This document shows positions 32,870-42,287 of a DNA stretch of 64,000 nt, one piece after another. Below the pieces are notes generated by a model. It did no database searches. It had not been told where the DNA came from and saw only the letters and a program-made list of their open reading frames with translations. A program made the position numbers and the translations under genes. This DNA is from Arthrobacter sp. CAN_C5 (GTDB taxonomy: Bacteria; Actinomycetota; Actinomycetes; Actinomycetales; Micrococcaceae): positions 2,852,001-2,916,000 of the forward strand of contig NZ_JAGGMZ010000001.1 in assembly GCF_017875735.1 (NCBI RefSeq), written 5' to 3'. Numbering within the stretch: position 1 is the stretch's first letter; each line of letters starts with the position of its first letter.

Positions 32870-33191
32870 AGCTCTGCCTCCATCCCTCGTCCAACAGGCC
32901 GCTGAGCGAACCTGCAAGCTGCGTAAACCTTTTCCTAAAATTACCATTGACCGGCTAATTCCACTTGGGTAAGCCTACGTCAATAGCAAGCACCCTTAGT
33001 GACAGGGTAGTGACAGCTCGTGGGCGTTCGCGCCTAAGATGGTACAGGCGACACCGTGGTCCGTTGTCCCTCCCCCTCTTTTTCGGATGAGATTCAGCGT
33101 GCCATCCCAGCGGCAGTCCCCCACCACCATCCTTTGAGGCCCCCCCGGCCACCCGTGACGCAAGGTAAGACCTTGGTCGGATAGGCACCAG
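32870..33191 (+). promoter_or_regulatory. 322-bp divergent intergenic region with candidate promoter
   Basis: A TTGACC -35 at 32947-32952 and TAAGCC -10 at 32970-32975 with a 17-bp spacer could drive the MFS gene, with a long leader of about 200 bases. Two GTGACAG copies occur near 32999-33016. Otherwise nothing is recognised. Confidence 0.4.
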
Positions 33192-34412
33192 TTGAGCACC
33201 GTGACCCACCCCGGAGATTCCCTGACCCGGCGCCAAAAACTGATCTATGTAGTGATTCTCGGCTCCCTCACCGCCCTGGGCCCTTTCACCATCGACCTGT
33301 ACCTGCCAGCGTTTCCGTCCCTGCAGAGCGATCTCGGTGTCACCGAGGCGGCGGTGCAGCTGACCTTGACCGGCACGATCGTCGGGTTCGCCGTGGGGCA
33401 GCTGATTGTCGGCCCGCTCAGTGACAAGGTGGGACGACGGGTACCGCTGATTCTGGCGACAAGCGTCCATATCCTCGCCTCGCTGGGTGCCGCGATGGCA
33501 ACCGACATCACGATGCTGATGGTCTTCCGGGTGTTGCAGGGCATAGGAGCGGCCGGAGGCGGCGTCGTCGCCATGGCCATGCTTCGCGATCTGTTCAGCG
33601 GGTACCCGCTGGTGAGAATGCTCTCCTACATGGCGCTCGTTAACGGGTTGGCGCCCATCTTTGCTCCGGTGATCGGGTCGTCGCTGCTGCTCGTCATGCC
33701 CTGGCCGGGGATTTTCTGGTTCCTCGCAGGCTACGGGGTGCTGGTGATCATCGGTGCGTCGGTGTTCCTCATCGAAACCCTGCCCGCGGACCGGCGGGGC
33801 AATTCAGGTGCCACCGCTCTGCAGCGTTATCGTGCGGTGCTCACCGACCGGATCTTCATTGGTGTCCTGCTGGTGGGCGGAATGAACTTCTCGGGACTGT
33901 TTTCGTACCTGTCGGCGTCGCCGTTCCTGTTCCAGGGCACCTACAACTTCAGCGAGCAGCAGTACGGGCTGCTTTTCGCGGTGAATTCGCTCGGCATTGT
34001 CGCGGGCGTGCAGATCAGTGCACGGATCCTGCGGCGGATCGGCCCCCAGTGGGTGATGGTGTACTCGACCGCGTCGATGCTGCTGATGTCGCTGCTCATC
34101 GTGCTGTTCGCCCAGCTGGGGTTCGGTTTGTGGGGCATCATGGTGCCGCTGTGGTTCTACATCATGTCGGCAGGATTCACATTCCCCTGCGTGCAGGTAC
34201 TGGCGCTGGCCAACCACGGTGCCCAGGCCGGAACTGCAGCATCGCTCCTGGGCGCCGTCACGTTCGGTCTGGCGGGTGCGATCTCTCCAGTGGTCGGTCT
34301 GCTCGGCGTCTCAGCCACCACAATGGGTTCCGTGATGGCGGTCTGCATCGGTGCTGCAGTGGTGTTCCTGTGGACCGTGGTCAGGCCGCGCACCGTCCCT
34401 GCGCTCCAGTAA
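33192..34412 (+). CDS. MFS drug-resistance transporter, Bcr/CflA family
   Basis: The 406-residue protein has 12 predicted helices and MFS motif A GPLSDKVGRR after helix 2. The start LTALGPFTIDLYLPAFP and the FRVLQGIGAAGGGVVAMAML segment are diagnostic of Bcr/CflA exporters of bicyclomycin, sulfonamides or chloramphenicol. TTG 33192 is the longest start; GTG 33201 (MTHPGDS) is a good alternative. Confidence 0.88.
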   Translation: MSTVTHPGDSLTRRQKLIYVVILGSLTALGPFTIDLYLPAFPSLQSDLGVTEAAVQLTLTGTIVGFAVGQLIVGPLSDKVGRRVPLILATSVHILASLGAAMATDITMLMVFRVLQGIGAAGGGVVAMAMLRDLFSGYPLVRMLSYMALVNGLAPIFAPVIGSSLLLVMPWPGIFWFLAGYGVLVIIGASVFLIETLPADRRGNSGATALQRYRAVLTDRIFIGVLLVGGMNFSGLFSYLSASPFLFQGTYNFSEQQYGLLFAVNSLGIVAGVQISARILRRIGPQWVMVYSTASMLLMSLLIVLFAQLGFGLWGIMVPLWFYIMSAGFTFPCVQVLALANHGAQAGTAASLLGAVTFGLAGAISPVVGLLGVSATTMGSVMAVCIGAAVVFLWTVVRPRTVPALQ

Positions 34413-34440
34413 CTCCAACAGCAGCGACTGGTCTTGCGAC

Positions 34441-34474
34441 GTCTACCCCTGCGCCAGGCGGCGCAGGGGTAGAC
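34441..34474. terminator. Strong bidirectional terminator
   Basis: A perfect 15-bp stem (34441-34455 with 34460-34474) with a 4-base loop separates two convergent genes. Confidence 0.8.
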
Positions 34475-34479
34475 CGCGG

Positions 34480-35949
34480 TTAGCTCCGTTCGGCCTTGCT
34501 GGAGATGTTCCGGGCCATCGACTTGAAGATGGTGCCGTGGAACGGGAGCACACCCAGCCAGTACAGCCGGCCCGCAAGACCCCTCGGGAAGAACACCGCG
34601 CGCTGGGTGTATTCGCTGCCGGTGCCATCGGGGCGCACTGACATCTCCAGCCAGGCACGGCCCGGGAGCCTCATCTCCGCGCGCAGGCGCAGACGCTCAC
34701 CTCTGACGATTTCCTCGACCCGCCAGAAGTCCAATGGGTCGCCGGTCAGCAGCTGATCGTTGTGGCGCCGGCCGCGGCGAAGCCCGACGCCGCCCACCAG
34801 CTTGTCCATCCAGCCACGGGCAGCCCAGGCGACGGGAAGGGAGTACCAGCCGTTGTCTCCGCCGATGCCTTCAATGACCTTCCAGAGACGTTCGGGTGAC
34901 GCCTTGGACTGGTAGACCTGGACGTCGGTGAAGACCGTGCGACCAGCCCATTCCGGGTCGGTGGGCAGCGGATCGGCCGCAGTGTCAAGCCGCGATGCTC
35001 CTGCCCAGCTGGTTTCCACCTCTCCCCCGCGTTCCTTGCCCAGCGCCAGGTTCACCGCGGTACGGTAGTCGGTCAGACCGCCGTCGGGCACCGGAAGGTA
35101 GTCGTCAATATCGTGCTCGGCGGTGATTGCATCGTGCTGGAGCGATTCGATGAGCGGCATCGCCATCACCCGAGGGATCGGCGTGACCAGGTTCACCCAG
35201 TGGCCAGCCAGCCGGGGGGTCAGCACCGGCAGGGCGAGGATCTTGCGGCGCGGCAGGCCTGCTTCGACCGCGTACTGGTTCATCATTTCGGCGTAGGACA
35301 GCACGTTCCGCGAGCCGATGTCGAAGGTCCGGTTCAGGTCGGCGGGCAGGGAGAGTGCGCCGATCAGGTAGTGCAGGACGTCGCGGACAGCGATGGGCTC
35401 GATCCGGTTGAGCACCCACTTGGGTGCTGGCATCACGGGCAGGACATCGGAGAGGTGCCTGATCATTTCGAATGACGCGGACCCGGAACCGATGACCACA
35501 CCGGCCTGATAGGCGATGGTGGGCGTCCCGGATTCCAGCAGGATGCGTCCCACCTCTTCGCGGGAGCGCATGTGGGTGGAGAGTTTCACATCCGACGGGT
35601 GCAAACCACCCAGGTAGACCATCCGCACCACCCCAGCCTTGGTGGCGGCCCGGGAGACCAGGGAAGCAATGTTCGATTCCTTGGTCTCAAAGCCTTTCCC
35701 GGTCCCCATTGAGTGGACCAGGTAGTACAGGGTGTCGACCCCATCGCACGCCTTGGTCAACGATTCTTCGTCTTCGAGGTCGCCCTCCACCACTTCCACC
35801 GAAGAGGTCCAGGGGACGTCCTTGAGCTTCTGCGGGGAGCGCACCAGCACACGCACGGTGTGGCCTTCGGCGACCAGACGGGAGACCAGCCGGCCACCGA
35901 TATACCCGGTAGCGCCGGTGACTAAGATCAGTTTGCTGTCTTGTTCCAT
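34480..35949 (-). CDS. NAD(P)-binding SDR/DUF2867 fusion protein
   Basis: Residues 1-310 form an extended SDR/NmrA-like domain with the nucleotide motif VTGATGYIGGRLV (10-22). Residues 330-489 form a DUF2867 (polyketide-cyclase-like) domain with PERLWKVIEGIGGDNGWY and LYWLGVLPFHGTIFKSM near the C-terminus. This fusion is widespread in Actinobacteria and is usually labelled SDR family oxidoreductase; the physiological substrate is unknown. The ATG at 35949 sits just before the tRNA-Asn terminator. Confidence 0.85.
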   Translation of the reverse strand: MEQDSKLILVTGATGYIGGRLVSRLVAEGHTVRVLVRSPQKLKDVPWTSSVEVVEGDLEDEESLTKACDGVDTLYYLVHSMGTGKGFETKESNIASLVSRAATKAGVVRMVYLGGLHPSDVKLSTHMRSREEVGRILLESGTPTIAYQAGVVIGSGSASFEMIRHLSDVLPVMPAPKWVLNRIEPIAVRDVLHYLIGALSLPADLNRTFDIGSRNVLSYAEMMNQYAVEAGLPRRKILALPVLTPRLAGHWVNLVTPIPRVMAMPLIESLQHDAITAEHDIDDYLPVPDGGLTDYRTAVNLALGKERGGEVETSWAGASRLDTAADPLPTDPEWAGRTVFTDVQVYQSKASPERLWKVIEGIGGDNGWYSLPVAWAARGWMDKLVGGVGLRRGRRHNDQLLTGDPLDFWRVEEIVRGERLRLRAEMRLPGRAWLEMSVRPDGTGSEYTQRAVFFPRGLAGRLYWLGVLPFHGTIFKSMARNISSKAERS

Positions 35950-35993
35950 TTCCCCAGAATACGCCTCGAACCTGGTGACTCACGACAAAAGAA

Positions 35994-36034
35994 AAACCCC
36001 TTCCCTCCAGCACGAAGCTGGTGGGAAGGGGTTT
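35994..36034 (-). terminator. Terminator after tRNA-Asn
   Basis: A long stem (35994-36011 with 36017-36034) broken only by one T-T mismatch and closed by a 5-base loop lies just past the tRNA 3' end. The minus strand continues with TTCTTTT, a good Rho-independent terminator. Confidence 0.85.
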
Positions 36035-36036
36035 AG

Positions 36037-36112
36037 TGGCTCCTCCGACTGGACTTGAACCAGTAACCCTTCGATTAACAGTCGAATGCTCTGCCAATTG
36101 AGCTACGGAGGA
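36037..36112 (-). tRNA. tRNA-Asn (GUU)
   Basis: A 76-nt cloverleaf on the minus strand with acceptor TCCTCCG/CGGAGGA and an encoded CCA. The anticodon loop is CTGTTAA, giving GTT, with T-arm TGGTTCAAGTCCA. The CCA end is encoded here, unlike in the tRNA at 28998. Confidence 0.95.
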
Positions 36113-36167
36113 AAGCAGCAGATACAACTTTACATACCAAGTGCGGGTAAGTGAAATTGGCCGGGAA

Positions 36168-38117
36168 TCAGTCGGAGCGCAGCTGACGACGGCGCATCTC
36201 CAGCGCCAGCAGGTCACGCTGCAACTGGACGTATTGCTCGGGGTCGGCAGCAGCATCAACGCGCTGCAGTTTCCCCTGCATCTCGGCTTTGAGCCGGGTG
36301 ATGCGCAGCTCGAAGAGCCGGTTCACGATGTCACGGCAGTAGAGGGCCAGTGCGTCCTCGGCTTTCGATGGCAGCGGGGTGACAGCCAGTTCGGTGACCA
36401 GCCCGCGCAGCACCTCAGGGACCTCCTGCCGGACCCGTTCCACCCACTGGGCCGGATCCACACCCGCGGCGCCGGCGGCCTGCACAGCGTCCTTCAGCAC
36501 CCCGTAGACACGCTCCGAGAACCCCGACTCCGCAAACCGCTCCCAGTGCACCGGTTCCAAAAGGTTCGGGTACTGCAGCACCACCTCGAGGACTTCCCGC
36601 TCCATCCGGCCAATCGGGTCTTTGGGGTCCGGTCGGGGGAAGTGCGGGGCCTCTGCTTCGCCGCTCGGCGCGTCGGCGGTGCCGTTGCTGGATCCGGCCG
36701 ACGACGACGGCGCTGCGCCCTCGCGGGACGGCGCAACCGACATTCCGCCGGGGCCACTACTCACCCCGGTCCCCTTGCGGGCGGCTGACGCCACTGCGCG
36801 AGCCACCTGGTCCTCGCCGACGAACTGCATCCCGAGCCAGCGGGACAGCTCCCGCGTGTAGATGGACCGCAGCGAGACGTCCCGGATCCGCGCGACAATC
36901 GGGGCGGCATGCCGCAGGGCGTTGACCTGCCCCTCGCCGGTGGACAGGTCGTAGTTGCTGAAGGAAGCCTGGATGGCGAACTCAAACAGGGGACGCCTTG
37001 ACGAGATCAGGCCACGGACGGCGTCGTCGCCCTTGGTCTGCCGTAGCTCGCAGGGATCGGCGCCGCTGGGCTCCACCGCCACGTAGGTCTGCGCGACGAA
37101 CCGCTGGTCCTCCTCGAAGGCGCGCAGGGCGGCCTTCTGCCCGGCGGCGTCGCCGTCGAAGGTGAAGACCACTTCCCCACCGGAGCCGTCGTCCGACAGG
37201 AGCCGGCGGGCGATCTTGATGTGGTCGGCGCCGAACGCGGTGCCGCAGGTCGCGACGGCGGTCCCCACCCCAGCGAGGTGGCATGCCATCACGTCGGTGT
37301 AACCCTCGACCACCACGAGCTGGCGGGTCTTGGCGATTTCCCGCTTCGCCAGGTCGATGCCGTAGAGCACCTGGGATTTGCGGTAGAGCGAGGTTTCGGG
37401 GGTGTTGAGGTACTTGGGCCCCTGGTCCTCCTCGTAGAGCTTCCTGGCCCCGAATCCCACGGTGTCGCCGGTGATGTCACGGATCGGCCAGATCAGGCGG
37501 CCGCGGAACCTGTCGTAGATGCGCCCCGCGTTGTTGGAGGAGACGCTGAACATGCCGGTAAGTTTCAGCTCGTCCTGGGTGAAGCCCTTGCCGGTGAGGA
37601 GGGTCAGCAGTCCGTCCCAGCCCTGCGGCGCGTAGCCCACCCCGAACAGTTCGGCGGCCGCCCGGTCGAATCCCCGGTCCTGCAGGAACCGGCGCCCCGC
37701 CGCGGCGCCCTGGGTCAGGAGCTGGTCGCGGTAGAACTCGGCGGCGATCTTGTGGGCGTCCAGCATGCGCTGGCGCCGCCCGATATCTTCCCGCCGGGGG
37801 CCGGTGCCGCCGTCCTCATACCGCAGCTCAAACCCGATCCGGGAGGCGAGCTTTTCGACGGTTTCGGAGAACGAGGTGTGGTCCATCTTCTGGACAAACG
37901 AGATCACGTCGCCGCCCTCACCGCAGCCGAAACAGTGGTAGGAGCCCATCTGCGGACGGACGTGGAACGACGGCGAACGCTCGTCGTGGAAGGGACACAG
38001 GCCCTTGTAGGAGCCCACACCGGCGGACTTCAGGGTGACGTAGCCGTCAACGATTTCCTTGATGTCAGTGCGTTGGCGTACCTCATCGATGTCTTCGCGC
38101 TTGATGAGTCCGGCCAT
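36168..38117 (-). CDS. dnaG: DNA primase
   Basis: The 649-residue protein has a CHC2 zinc-finger domain (LCPFHDERSPSF, then YHCFGCGEGGDV, about residues 40-70). The catalytic TOPRIM core has VVEGYTDVMA (about 258-267) and TFDGDAAGQKA. A linker rich in Ser, Gly and Pro (about 450-500) precedes the helical DnaB-binding C-terminus. It primes DNA replication with short RNA. It follows dgt in the same direction, a common pairing in Actinobacteria. Confidence 0.96.
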   Translation of the reverse strand: MAGLIKREDIDEVRQRTDIKEIVDGYVTLKSAGVGSYKGLCPFHDERSPSFHVRPQMGSYHCFGCGEGGDVISFVQKMDHTSFSETVEKLASRIGFELRYEDGGTGPRREDIGRRQRMLDAHKIAAEFYRDQLLTQGAAAGRRFLQDRGFDRAAAELFGVGYAPQGWDGLLTLLTGKGFTQDELKLTGMFSVSSNNAGRIYDRFRGRLIWPIRDITGDTVGFGARKLYEEDQGPKYLNTPETSLYRKSQVLYGIDLAKREIAKTRQLVVVEGYTDVMACHLAGVGTAVATCGTAFGADHIKIARRLLSDDGSGGEVVFTFDGDAAGQKAALRAFEEDQRFVAQTYVAVEPSGADPCELRQTKGDDAVRGLISSRRPLFEFAIQASFSNYDLSTGEGQVNALRHAAPIVARIRDVSLRSIYTRELSRWLGMQFVGEDQVARAVASAARKGTGVSSGPGGMSVAPSREGAAPSSSAGSSNGTADAPSGEAEAPHFPRPDPKDPIGRMEREVLEVVLQYPNLLEPVHWERFAESGFSERVYGVLKDAVQAAGAAGVDPAQWVERVRQEVPEVLRGLVTELAVTPLPSKAEDALALYCRDIVNRLFELRITRLKAEMQGKLQRVDAAADPEQYVQLQRDLLALEMRRRQLRSD

Positions 38118-38224
38118 GAAAACAGTCTATGCGTCAGCGATGGGGTGCGGGCGCGCCAGCAATACCTGTGCAGGACCAGTCCCGCCCGAAGCGCGGGACC
38201 AGGTCCAGGAAAGCGCGGGGGCTG

Positions 38225-39523
38225 CTACCAGAGGGACGGAACAGGTCCAACGGCGCGCCGGTGGAGGGCCAGCGCCGAGGCGTCGGTAAGGGACGCCACC
38301 TGGTCGATGACCACCCGGAGCCGGGCGTCGTCGTCGGGCGCGTCCTTCCAGTCCGCAGCGAAGGTCGGTTCCAGGAACCGGTCCCCGGCGGCGGCCATCT
38401 GGGCGACCAGCGAGCTGAGTACCTCCCGCTGGCGTTCGTAGACCGGCTGGCGCCGTTCGGTGGTCATCACAAACGTGGTGGCCAGGCCCTTCATGACGGC
38501 AATCTCCAGCTCCGTTTCCTCGGGCACCACCATTTCCGCGTGGTAGCGGGTGAGTGGATTGTGGCCGTAGATGGCGCGGGTGGCCGCGAGGGCGCTCAGG
38601 CAGAACCGGCCGATCAGCTGGCTGGTCATGTTCTTCAGGGCGGCCATCGACCGCCTGCTGCCGTCCGCGTCGCGCACCCAGGTATCGGTCGCCTCAAGCC
38701 GGGTGAGGGCCGCGTCGATGGCTGCGGCATCGCTGTCCGGGAGGTACCACTGCTGGGTGTAGCCGACCACCCGGGCACGCGTGTCGGAGTTGTCCATCTG
38801 CTTCAGCTGGAAGTGTCCGGCCACGATGGCGTCCTCGACGTCGTGCACCGAGTAGGAGATGTCGTCGGCCAGGTCCATGACCTGCGCCTCAAGACAGGAC
38901 TGACCGGCCGGGGCGCCCTGCCGGAGCCACTCGAAGACCGGGAGATCGTCCTCGTAGGCACCGAACTTGGAGGTGCGCTGCCCGTGCCGTACCGGGGCGT
39001 TGGCGGCGGTCCACGGGTACTTCGCGGCGGCATCGAGGCTGGCGCGGGTGAGGTTGAGGCCGGCGGGGGTACCGTCGGCGCGGATCACCTTCGGCTCAAG
39101 CCGGGTGAGCAGGCGCAGGGTCTGGGCGTTGCCCTCGAACCCGCCGACAGCATGTGCCAGGTCGTTCAGCGTGGATTCGCCGTTGTGGCCGAAGGGCGGG
39201 TGGCCGAGATCGTGTGCCAGGCAGGCGGCGTCGACAATGTCCGGGTCGCAACCCAGCGCGCGGCCCAGTTCGCGCCCCACCTGGGCGACCTCGAGGCTGT
39301 GGGTCAGGCGGGTGCGGACGAAGTCGTCGGTATCGGGGGCCACCACCTGGGTCTTCGCGCCGAGGCGCCGGAGCGCGGAGGAGTGCAGCACCCGGGCGCG
39401 GTCACGCTCGAAGTGGGACCGGTGCGTGCTCTTGGCGGGTTCGTCAACCCACCGCTGCATGTCGGCGTCGGTGTAGCCGGGGGTGACCGGCGCGTTCGGG
39501 AAGCTCATGCCGGGCTCAGCCAC
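38225..39523 (-). CDS. dgt: dGTP triphosphohydrolase-like (deoxyguanosinetriphosphate triphosphohydrolase)
   Basis: The 432-residue HD-domain enzyme carries HDLGHPPFGHNGE (about 103-115), the metal-binding site of dNTP triphosphohydrolases. It also has THRSHFERDRARVLHSSALRRL at the N-terminus and RTRLTHSLEVAQVGRELG. It releases triphosphate from dNTPs. The GTG start at 39523 overlaps the dusB stop by 8 bases; ATG 39508 is an alternative. It lies 107 bases before dnaG. Confidence 0.92.
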   Translation of the reverse strand: MAEPGMSFPNAPVTPGYTDADMQRWVDEPAKSTHRSHFERDRARVLHSSALRRLGAKTQVVAPDTDDFVRTRLTHSLEVAQVGRELGRALGCDPDIVDAACLAHDLGHPPFGHNGESTLNDLAHAVGGFEGNAQTLRLLTRLEPKVIRADGTPAGLNLTRASLDAAAKYPWTAANAPVRHGQRTSKFGAYEDDLPVFEWLRQGAPAGQSCLEAQVMDLADDISYSVHDVEDAIVAGHFQLKQMDNSDTRARVVGYTQQWYLPDSDAAAIDAALTRLEATDTWVRDADGSRRSMAALKNMTSQLIGRFCLSALAATRAIYGHNPLTRYHAEMVVPEETELEIAVMKGLATTFVMTTERRQPVYERQREVLSSLVAQMAAAGDRFLEPTFAADWKDAPDDDARLRVVIDQVASLTDASALALHRRAVGPVPSLW

Positions 39524-40730
39524 CTGAGATATCCACTTCCGCGGCGGAAATGTCCGCCTGCTGCGCGTCGTTCAGTGCCCGTGAGGTCAGCCAGTCCTGC
39601 GGCAGGGAGGTCTTCTTGGGGCTGCCGGCACGGCCTCGTGGGCCTTCGGCGTCGGCTCCCGGGTAGGGGGAACCGGCGTCCAGCTCGGCCAGCAGTTCGC
39701 GCAGCACCTCGAGGGTGGGGACGGCGGCCAGCTTGGCGCGCAGCTCCCCTCCGACCACGTAACCCTTGAAATACCAGGCCATGTGCTTGCGAATATCCCG
39801 CAGCGCCATCATCTCGTTGCCGAAGGTGTCGACCAGCAGTTCCGCGTGCCGGTAGACGGTGTCGGCCACCTGCCCGAGGCCGGGCTGGTGCCTGCTGCTC
39901 TCCCCCTCGAAGGCGTTCATCAGGTCTCCGAACAACCACGGCCTGCCCTGGCAGCCGCGTCCAATGACGACGCCGTCGACGCCGGTCTGCCGCACCATCC
40001 GGATGGCGTCCTCCGCCGACCAGATGTCGCCGTTGCCGAGCACCGGGATGTCCGGGAGCGCCTCACGGAGTTCCGCGATGGCGTTCCAGTCGGCCTTGCC
40101 AGAGTAGAACTGGGAGGCTGTCCTACCGTGCAGCGCCACGGCTGCGACGCCACTGTCGCGGGCGATCTTCCCCGCCTCGCGGAAGGTCAGGTGATCCTCG
40201 TCGATCCCCTTGCGCATCTTGATGGTCAGCGGGATGTCGCCCTTCGAGGCTTCCCGGACCGCTGTCTGGACGATGCCGGTGAACAGGTCGAGCTTCCAGG
40301 GCAGTGCCGCACCGCCACCCTTCCGGGTGACCTTCGGGACGGGGCAACCAAAGTTCAGATCGATGTGGTCGGCCCGGTCTTCCTCGACCAGAATCCTGAC
40401 CGCCGCGCCCACGGTGACCGGGTCGACGCCGTAGAGCTGGACAGAGCGCACTGCCTCGTCGTCGTCGTGCGAGATGATCCGCAGGGACTCGGGATTCCGT
40501 TCCACCAGGGCGCGGGAGGTCACCATTTCGGAGACGTACAGCCCGCCACCGTACTCGCGGCAGAGGCGGCGGAACGCTGTGTTGGTGATCCCGGCCATCG
40601 GCGCGAGGACGACGGGGGTCTTCACGGTAATGTTGCCGAGCTGCAGCGGGGGCAGATCGAGTCGGGTTTCAGCTGGGGAGCCGGGGGCGTGCGCCTCGGT
40701 TACTCCGGGCAGGGTTGATACAACAGTCAC
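39516..40730 (-). CDS. dusB: tRNA-dihydrouridine synthase
   Basis: The 404-residue FMN enzyme contains APMAGITNTAFRRL (about 41-54), the catalytic Cys in NFGCPVPKVTRKGGGAAL, and the C-terminal tRNA-binding helical domain. It reduces uridines in the D-loop with NADPH. It is longer than E. coli DusB (321 residues) by an N-terminal extension and a C-terminal tail, as common in Micrococcaceae. It is translationally coupled to dgt. Confidence 0.93.
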   Translation of the reverse strand: MTVVSTLPGVTEAHAPGSPAETRLDLPPLQLGNITVKTPVVLAPMAGITNTAFRRLCREYGGGLYVSEMVTSRALVERNPESLRIISHDDDEAVRSVQLYGVDPVTVGAAVRILVEEDRADHIDLNFGCPVPKVTRKGGGAALPWKLDLFTGIVQTAVREASKGDIPLTIKMRKGIDEDHLTFREAGKIARDSGVAAVALHGRTASQFYSGKADWNAIAELREALPDIPVLGNGDIWSAEDAIRMVRQTGVDGVVIGRGCQGRPWLFGDLMNAFEGESSRHQPGLGQVADTVYRHAELLVDTFGNEMMALRDIRKHMAWYFKGYVVGGELRAKLAAVPTLEVLRELLAELDAGSPYPGADAEGPRGRAGSPKKTSLPQDWLTSRALNDAQQADISAAEVDISGG

Positions 40731-40796
40731 CTCTCCATTGTCGCAAGCTGAGGCAAATCGGGAAGCGTTTCGTTCGTCCCGGCGCGCCCGGGCCCC

Positions 40797-42146
40797 TCAG
40801 CCGCTTCGATCCCGCCGGGCACTCCGGGTATCAGCCGGCGGGTTCCCGCTGGCCGGCTGGACCGCCGCGCTCTCGGCGGCGAGCGCCGCAGGTCGCTGCC
40901 CGCCGTCGTCGTGCCCCCTCTGCCGGGTGATTCCCACCGCCTTGACCACCAGGACGGCGATCAGGGTGGTGGCAGGAATCGCGAGCACCAGGCCGATGGA
41001 GCCCACCAGGGTGCGGACCACCTCCTCCGCGAGCTCCCCGCTGGTGAGGTTCTCCAGGACGGTGCGTTCATAGAGCGAGACCAGGATCAGCAGCGGCAGC
41101 GCCGCCCCCGCGTAGGCGAACGCGATGGTGTACACGGTGGAGGCGATATGGTCGCGGCCAATCCGCATGGCACCGGCGAAAAGCCTGCGGGCCGAGGTGT
41201 TGGGGGCCAACTCATACAGCTCCCACACCGCCGACGACTGGGTGATAGTCACATCGTTGAGGACTCCCAGTCCGGAGATGATCAGCCCGCACATGATGAT
41301 CCCGGAGATTGACACGTCACCGGAGGCGTTGACCAGCGCGTAGGCGTTCTCGTCCCCCACCCCGAACAGGTAGATCGATTCGGTGGCCCACGCGGCGAGC
41401 AGCGCCGTGATGGACAGGCCGAACAGGGTGCCCAGCAGGGCCGTCGAGGTCCTGGCGGAGAAGCCATGGGCAAAGTAGAGGACCCCGATCATGATCACCA
41501 CCGACCCGACCAGTGCCAGCAGCAGCGGCGGTTTGCCTTCCACCAGGCCGGGCAGGATGAACTGGGCCAGGACGATCAGGGCGCCGACCAGGCCGATCAT
41601 CGCCCGCAGCCCACGCCAGCGGGCGACGGCGACCACCACCACCGCGTAGAGGACGGCGAGCCAGATCATCGGGATGGTCCTGACGAAGTCCATGAAAATG
41701 TAGGGCGCGCTTCCGCCCTGGATGACCCCCTCCAGGTTCAGGAAGCGGATCCGGTCTCCGGGCTCCACCGCGTTGGCGCGGGCCAGTTCGGGGGAAACCT
41801 CGACCGGGACCGCCGCCCCGCCGGCGTCCGGCAGCGTGTAGGCGACCTGGCATTGCTGCGCAACCCCGCCGGCGTCGACGGTGGGTTGGGAGGACGGACA
41901 GTCCTCCAGGGAAATCCGTTCGACCTCCCCCGTGTCGATGGAGACGCCGTCTGCGGTGGCATAGGGATTCGCGATGGTGACGTTGCTGCGGTCCCCGCTG
42001 GGCCACAGCAGGATCATGCCGATCACCGTCAGGATTCCGAGGGGCACGAGAATGGCTGAGAGCAGCAGGTTCGCCCGCCGTCGGGCACCCATCGTTTTCT
42101 CGCTCAGCTCCGAATTCCCTGTGTCCTGAGTGTGGCTGTGGCCCAC
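40797..42146 (-). CDS. YibE/F family membrane protein
   Basis: The 449-residue protein begins GTG 42146 (MGHSHTQ..., a His-rich start typical of YibE). It has one N-terminal helix, an extracytoplasmic domain of about 100 residues (NVTIANPYATADGV..., with two Cys in DCPSSQ and QQCQVAY), and seven or eight C-terminal helices with VGDENAYALVNASGDVSISG. The fusion of YibE and YibF halves is usual in Gram-positive bacteria. Function is unknown; ion or lipid transport is suggested for relatives. A tail of disordered charged residues follows. Confidence 0.8.
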   Translation of the reverse strand: MGHSHTQDTGNSELSEKTMGARRRANLLLSAILVPLGILTVIGMILLWPSGDRSNVTIANPYATADGVSIDTGEVERISLEDCPSSQPTVDAGGVAQQCQVAYTLPDAGGAAVPVEVSPELARANAVEPGDRIRFLNLEGVIQGGSAPYIFMDFVRTIPMIWLAVLYAVVVVAVARWRGLRAMIGLVGALIVLAQFILPGLVEGKPPLLLALVGSVVIMIGVLYFAHGFSARTSTALLGTLFGLSITALLAAWATESIYLFGVGDENAYALVNASGDVSISGIIMCGLIISGLGVLNDVTITQSSAVWELYELAPNTSARRLFAGAMRIGRDHIASTVYTIAFAYAGAALPLLILVSLYERTVLENLTSGELAEEVVRTLVGSIGLVLAIPATTLIAVLVVKAVGITRQRGHDDGGQRPAALAAESAAVQPASGNPPADTRSARRDRSG

Positions 42147-42287
42147 GAAGTTCCTAGCTGTCCAAGGTGTTAAGAGAGTGCACTCTTTTCGTGCCCTCCG
42201 GAATTCTACGCGGGGACCCCACACCCCGTTCGGGACATAAGCTATTACCAGGATGAGTTCGACCAAGCGGTAGGCGGAAAAGGACAG

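Noticed and set aside
38129..39769. 546-codon open frame antisense to dgt
   Set aside because: Full overlap with a well-conserved gene; product is low-complexity Gly/Arg/Val-rich with no motif. High GC creates such frames.
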